From NCBI RefSeq assembly GCF_000682775.1, contig NZ_AWFI01000016.1, positions 173,060 through 237,059 of the forward strand: a DNA stretch of 64,000 bases. The letters run 5' to 3'. Positions within the stretch are counted from its first letter, which is position 1; every line of letters starts with the position of its first letter. Under the pieces are notes generated by a model. The model ran no database searches, was not told the DNA's origin, and was given only the letters and a program-made list of their open reading frames with translations. Made by a program: the position numbers and the translations under genes. This DNA comes from Hyphomonas sp. L-53-1-40 (GTDB taxonomy: Bacteria > Pseudomonadota > Alphaproteobacteria > Caulobacterales > Hyphomonadaceae). Shown here one piece after another: positions 63,401 to 64,000 of this stretch.

Positions 63401-64000
63401 ATGGCCGATATCGTAGTCGGGACAACAGAAGCCGAGACATTGACGCTCGCAGGTGATTATCTGGTCGAGGACAATTCCAACGCTTCGGGCGGGCAGACCA
63501 TCAAGTCAACCGGCACTGGCACCGCGACAGGTGCCTTCACCGGCGAAGACGGCACCTACGAATTTGCCGTCAACTTCTTCAACGAAAACGATGGCGCATC
63601 GGAATATGTCGTTTACGTCAACGGCATCGAGGTCGAGACATGGACCGGCACAGGCGGCTCGAATGGATGGGTCATCGATACCCATGCCTTCCAGTTGGAT
63701 TTGAATACGGGCGATGTCATCTCCATTGAAGGCTCAAAGAATGCTGGCGAATTTGCGCGCATCGACACGATCACCGTGACCGATGCGTCCTTGCTGCCGC
63801 CTCCGCCTCCGCCTCCACCGCCCCCACCGCCTCCAGGCGAGATTGCAGTCGGCGAGACCGAAGCCGAGGTTCTCACGCTCGGCGGCGACTATGAGATCGA
63901 GAACAACGCAAACGCGTCCGGCGGACAGACCATCAAGTCGACCGGCACCGGCACCGCAACAGGCGCCTTCACTGGCGAAGACGGCACCTACGAATTTGCC
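63401..64000 (+). CDS. Repeat protein with carbohydrate-binding-like modules, 3' truncated
   Basis: 200 residues to the window edge, still open. Two tandem copies of a beta-rich module of about 125 residues are joined by LLPPPP... (thirteen consecutive prolines). Module 1 begins VVGTTEAETLTLAGDYLVED; module 2 begins AVGETEAEVLTLGGDYEIEN. A 30-residue stretch starting NASGGQTIKSTGTGT is identical in both. The pattern GTYEFAVNF..., YVVYVNGIEV, RIDTITVT resembles CBM6/35-type or calcium-dependent xylan-binding beta-sandwiches. No signal peptide, so type I secretion is possible. No clear SD. Next to the polysaccharide locus, suggesting a surface or matrix protein. Confidence 0.8.
   Translation, partial: MADIVVGTTEAETLTLAGDYLVEDNSNASGGQTIKSTGTGTATGAFTGEDGTYEFAVNFFNENDGASEYVVYVNGIEVETWTGTGGSNGWVIDTHAFQLDLNTGDVISIEGSKNAGEFARIDTITVTDASLLPPPPPPPPPPPPPGEIAVGETEAEVLTLGGDYEIENNANASGGQTIKSTGTGTATGAFTGEDGTYEFA
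63413..64000 (+). repeat. 432-bp tandem direct repeat inside the module protein
   Basis: The unit from 63413 recurs from 63845, a spacing of 432 bp (144 codons), with long stretches nearly identical at the DNA level. The second copy is cut by the window end; more copies may follow. Confidence 0.9.

Overview
The window is about 64 kb of chromosomal DNA from an alphaproteobacterium. Evidence for this class is the core gene order: ctaC-ctaD-ctaB-ctaG-ctaE then SURF1-thrC, priA followed by atpHAGDC, ubiA close to rsmE and a plant/alpha-type gshA, and an M23 peptidase-bactofilin pair. The last pair, an exopolysaccharide locus and a TonB2-like energy-transduction cluster point to the stalked/prosthecate Caulobacterales-Hyphomonadales branch (Hyphomonadaceae-like). 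That family assignment is inference. I see no IS element, prophage or CRISPR array.

Layout. 0-6.9 kb: BCP peroxiredoxin, M23 peptidase/bactofilin morphogenesis operon, NfeD/SPFH membrane pair, Prx5-type peroxiredoxin, YqgE, EAL phosphodiesterase, GNAT. 6.9-14.6 kb: minus-strand cytochrome aa3 oxidase operon with assembly factors and, beyond a terminator, SURF1, threonine synthase, GNAT and EAL. 14.7-27.1 kb: housekeeping and metabolism (TPR protein, TldD, rhodanese, POT peptide transporter, GshA, DUF6891-like protein, RsmE, succinate-semialdehyde-type dehydrogenase, UbiA, PLP decarboxylase, FrnE-like DsbA). 27.2-34.4 kb: F1 ATP synthase operon preceded by priA. 34.5-39.8 kb: Baeyer-Villiger-type monooxygenase, a composite stress protein, MoxR/CoxE pair. 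39.9-46.5 kb: an expanded TonB2-like cluster (DUF3450, TtpC-like, ExbB, two ExbD, two TonB, TPR). 46.9 kb: tRNA-Gln. 47.2-51.1 kb: SppA, RluA-family synthase, RarA. 51.1-59.3 kb: accessory oxidative metabolism (TauD-like dioxygenase, CYP153-like P450, degenerate alkaline-phosphatase-fold protein, HtrA, GPH transporter, acyl-CoA dehydrogenase, ABM monooxygenase). 59.5-64.0 kb: exopolysaccharide locus (ExoA-like glycosyltransferase, PPP-type phosphatase, OPX lipoprotein, ExoY-like initiating transferase) ending in a truncated repeat protein with a 13-proline linker.

How the genes fit together. The respiratory oxidase and ATP synthase are the aerobic energy core. The TonB cluster would use the proton gradient to drive outer-membrane uptake. 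The P450, Baeyer-Villiger monooxygenase, TauD-like dioxygenase and acyl-CoA dehydrogenase suggest oxidation of alkane-, ketone- or lipid-like substrates. The distal locus likely assembles and exports a surface polysaccharide, possibly holdfast- or capsule-like.

The items I consider most worth a second look are: a perfect 9-bp inverted repeat whose arm contains the Shine-Dalgarno of the ABM-acyl-CoA dehydrogenase-transporter operon; the alkaline-phosphatase-fold protein that has lost canonical metal ligands; the duplicated ExbD/TonB pieces of the TonB2-like system with a Fur-like site; and the repeat protein running off the right end.
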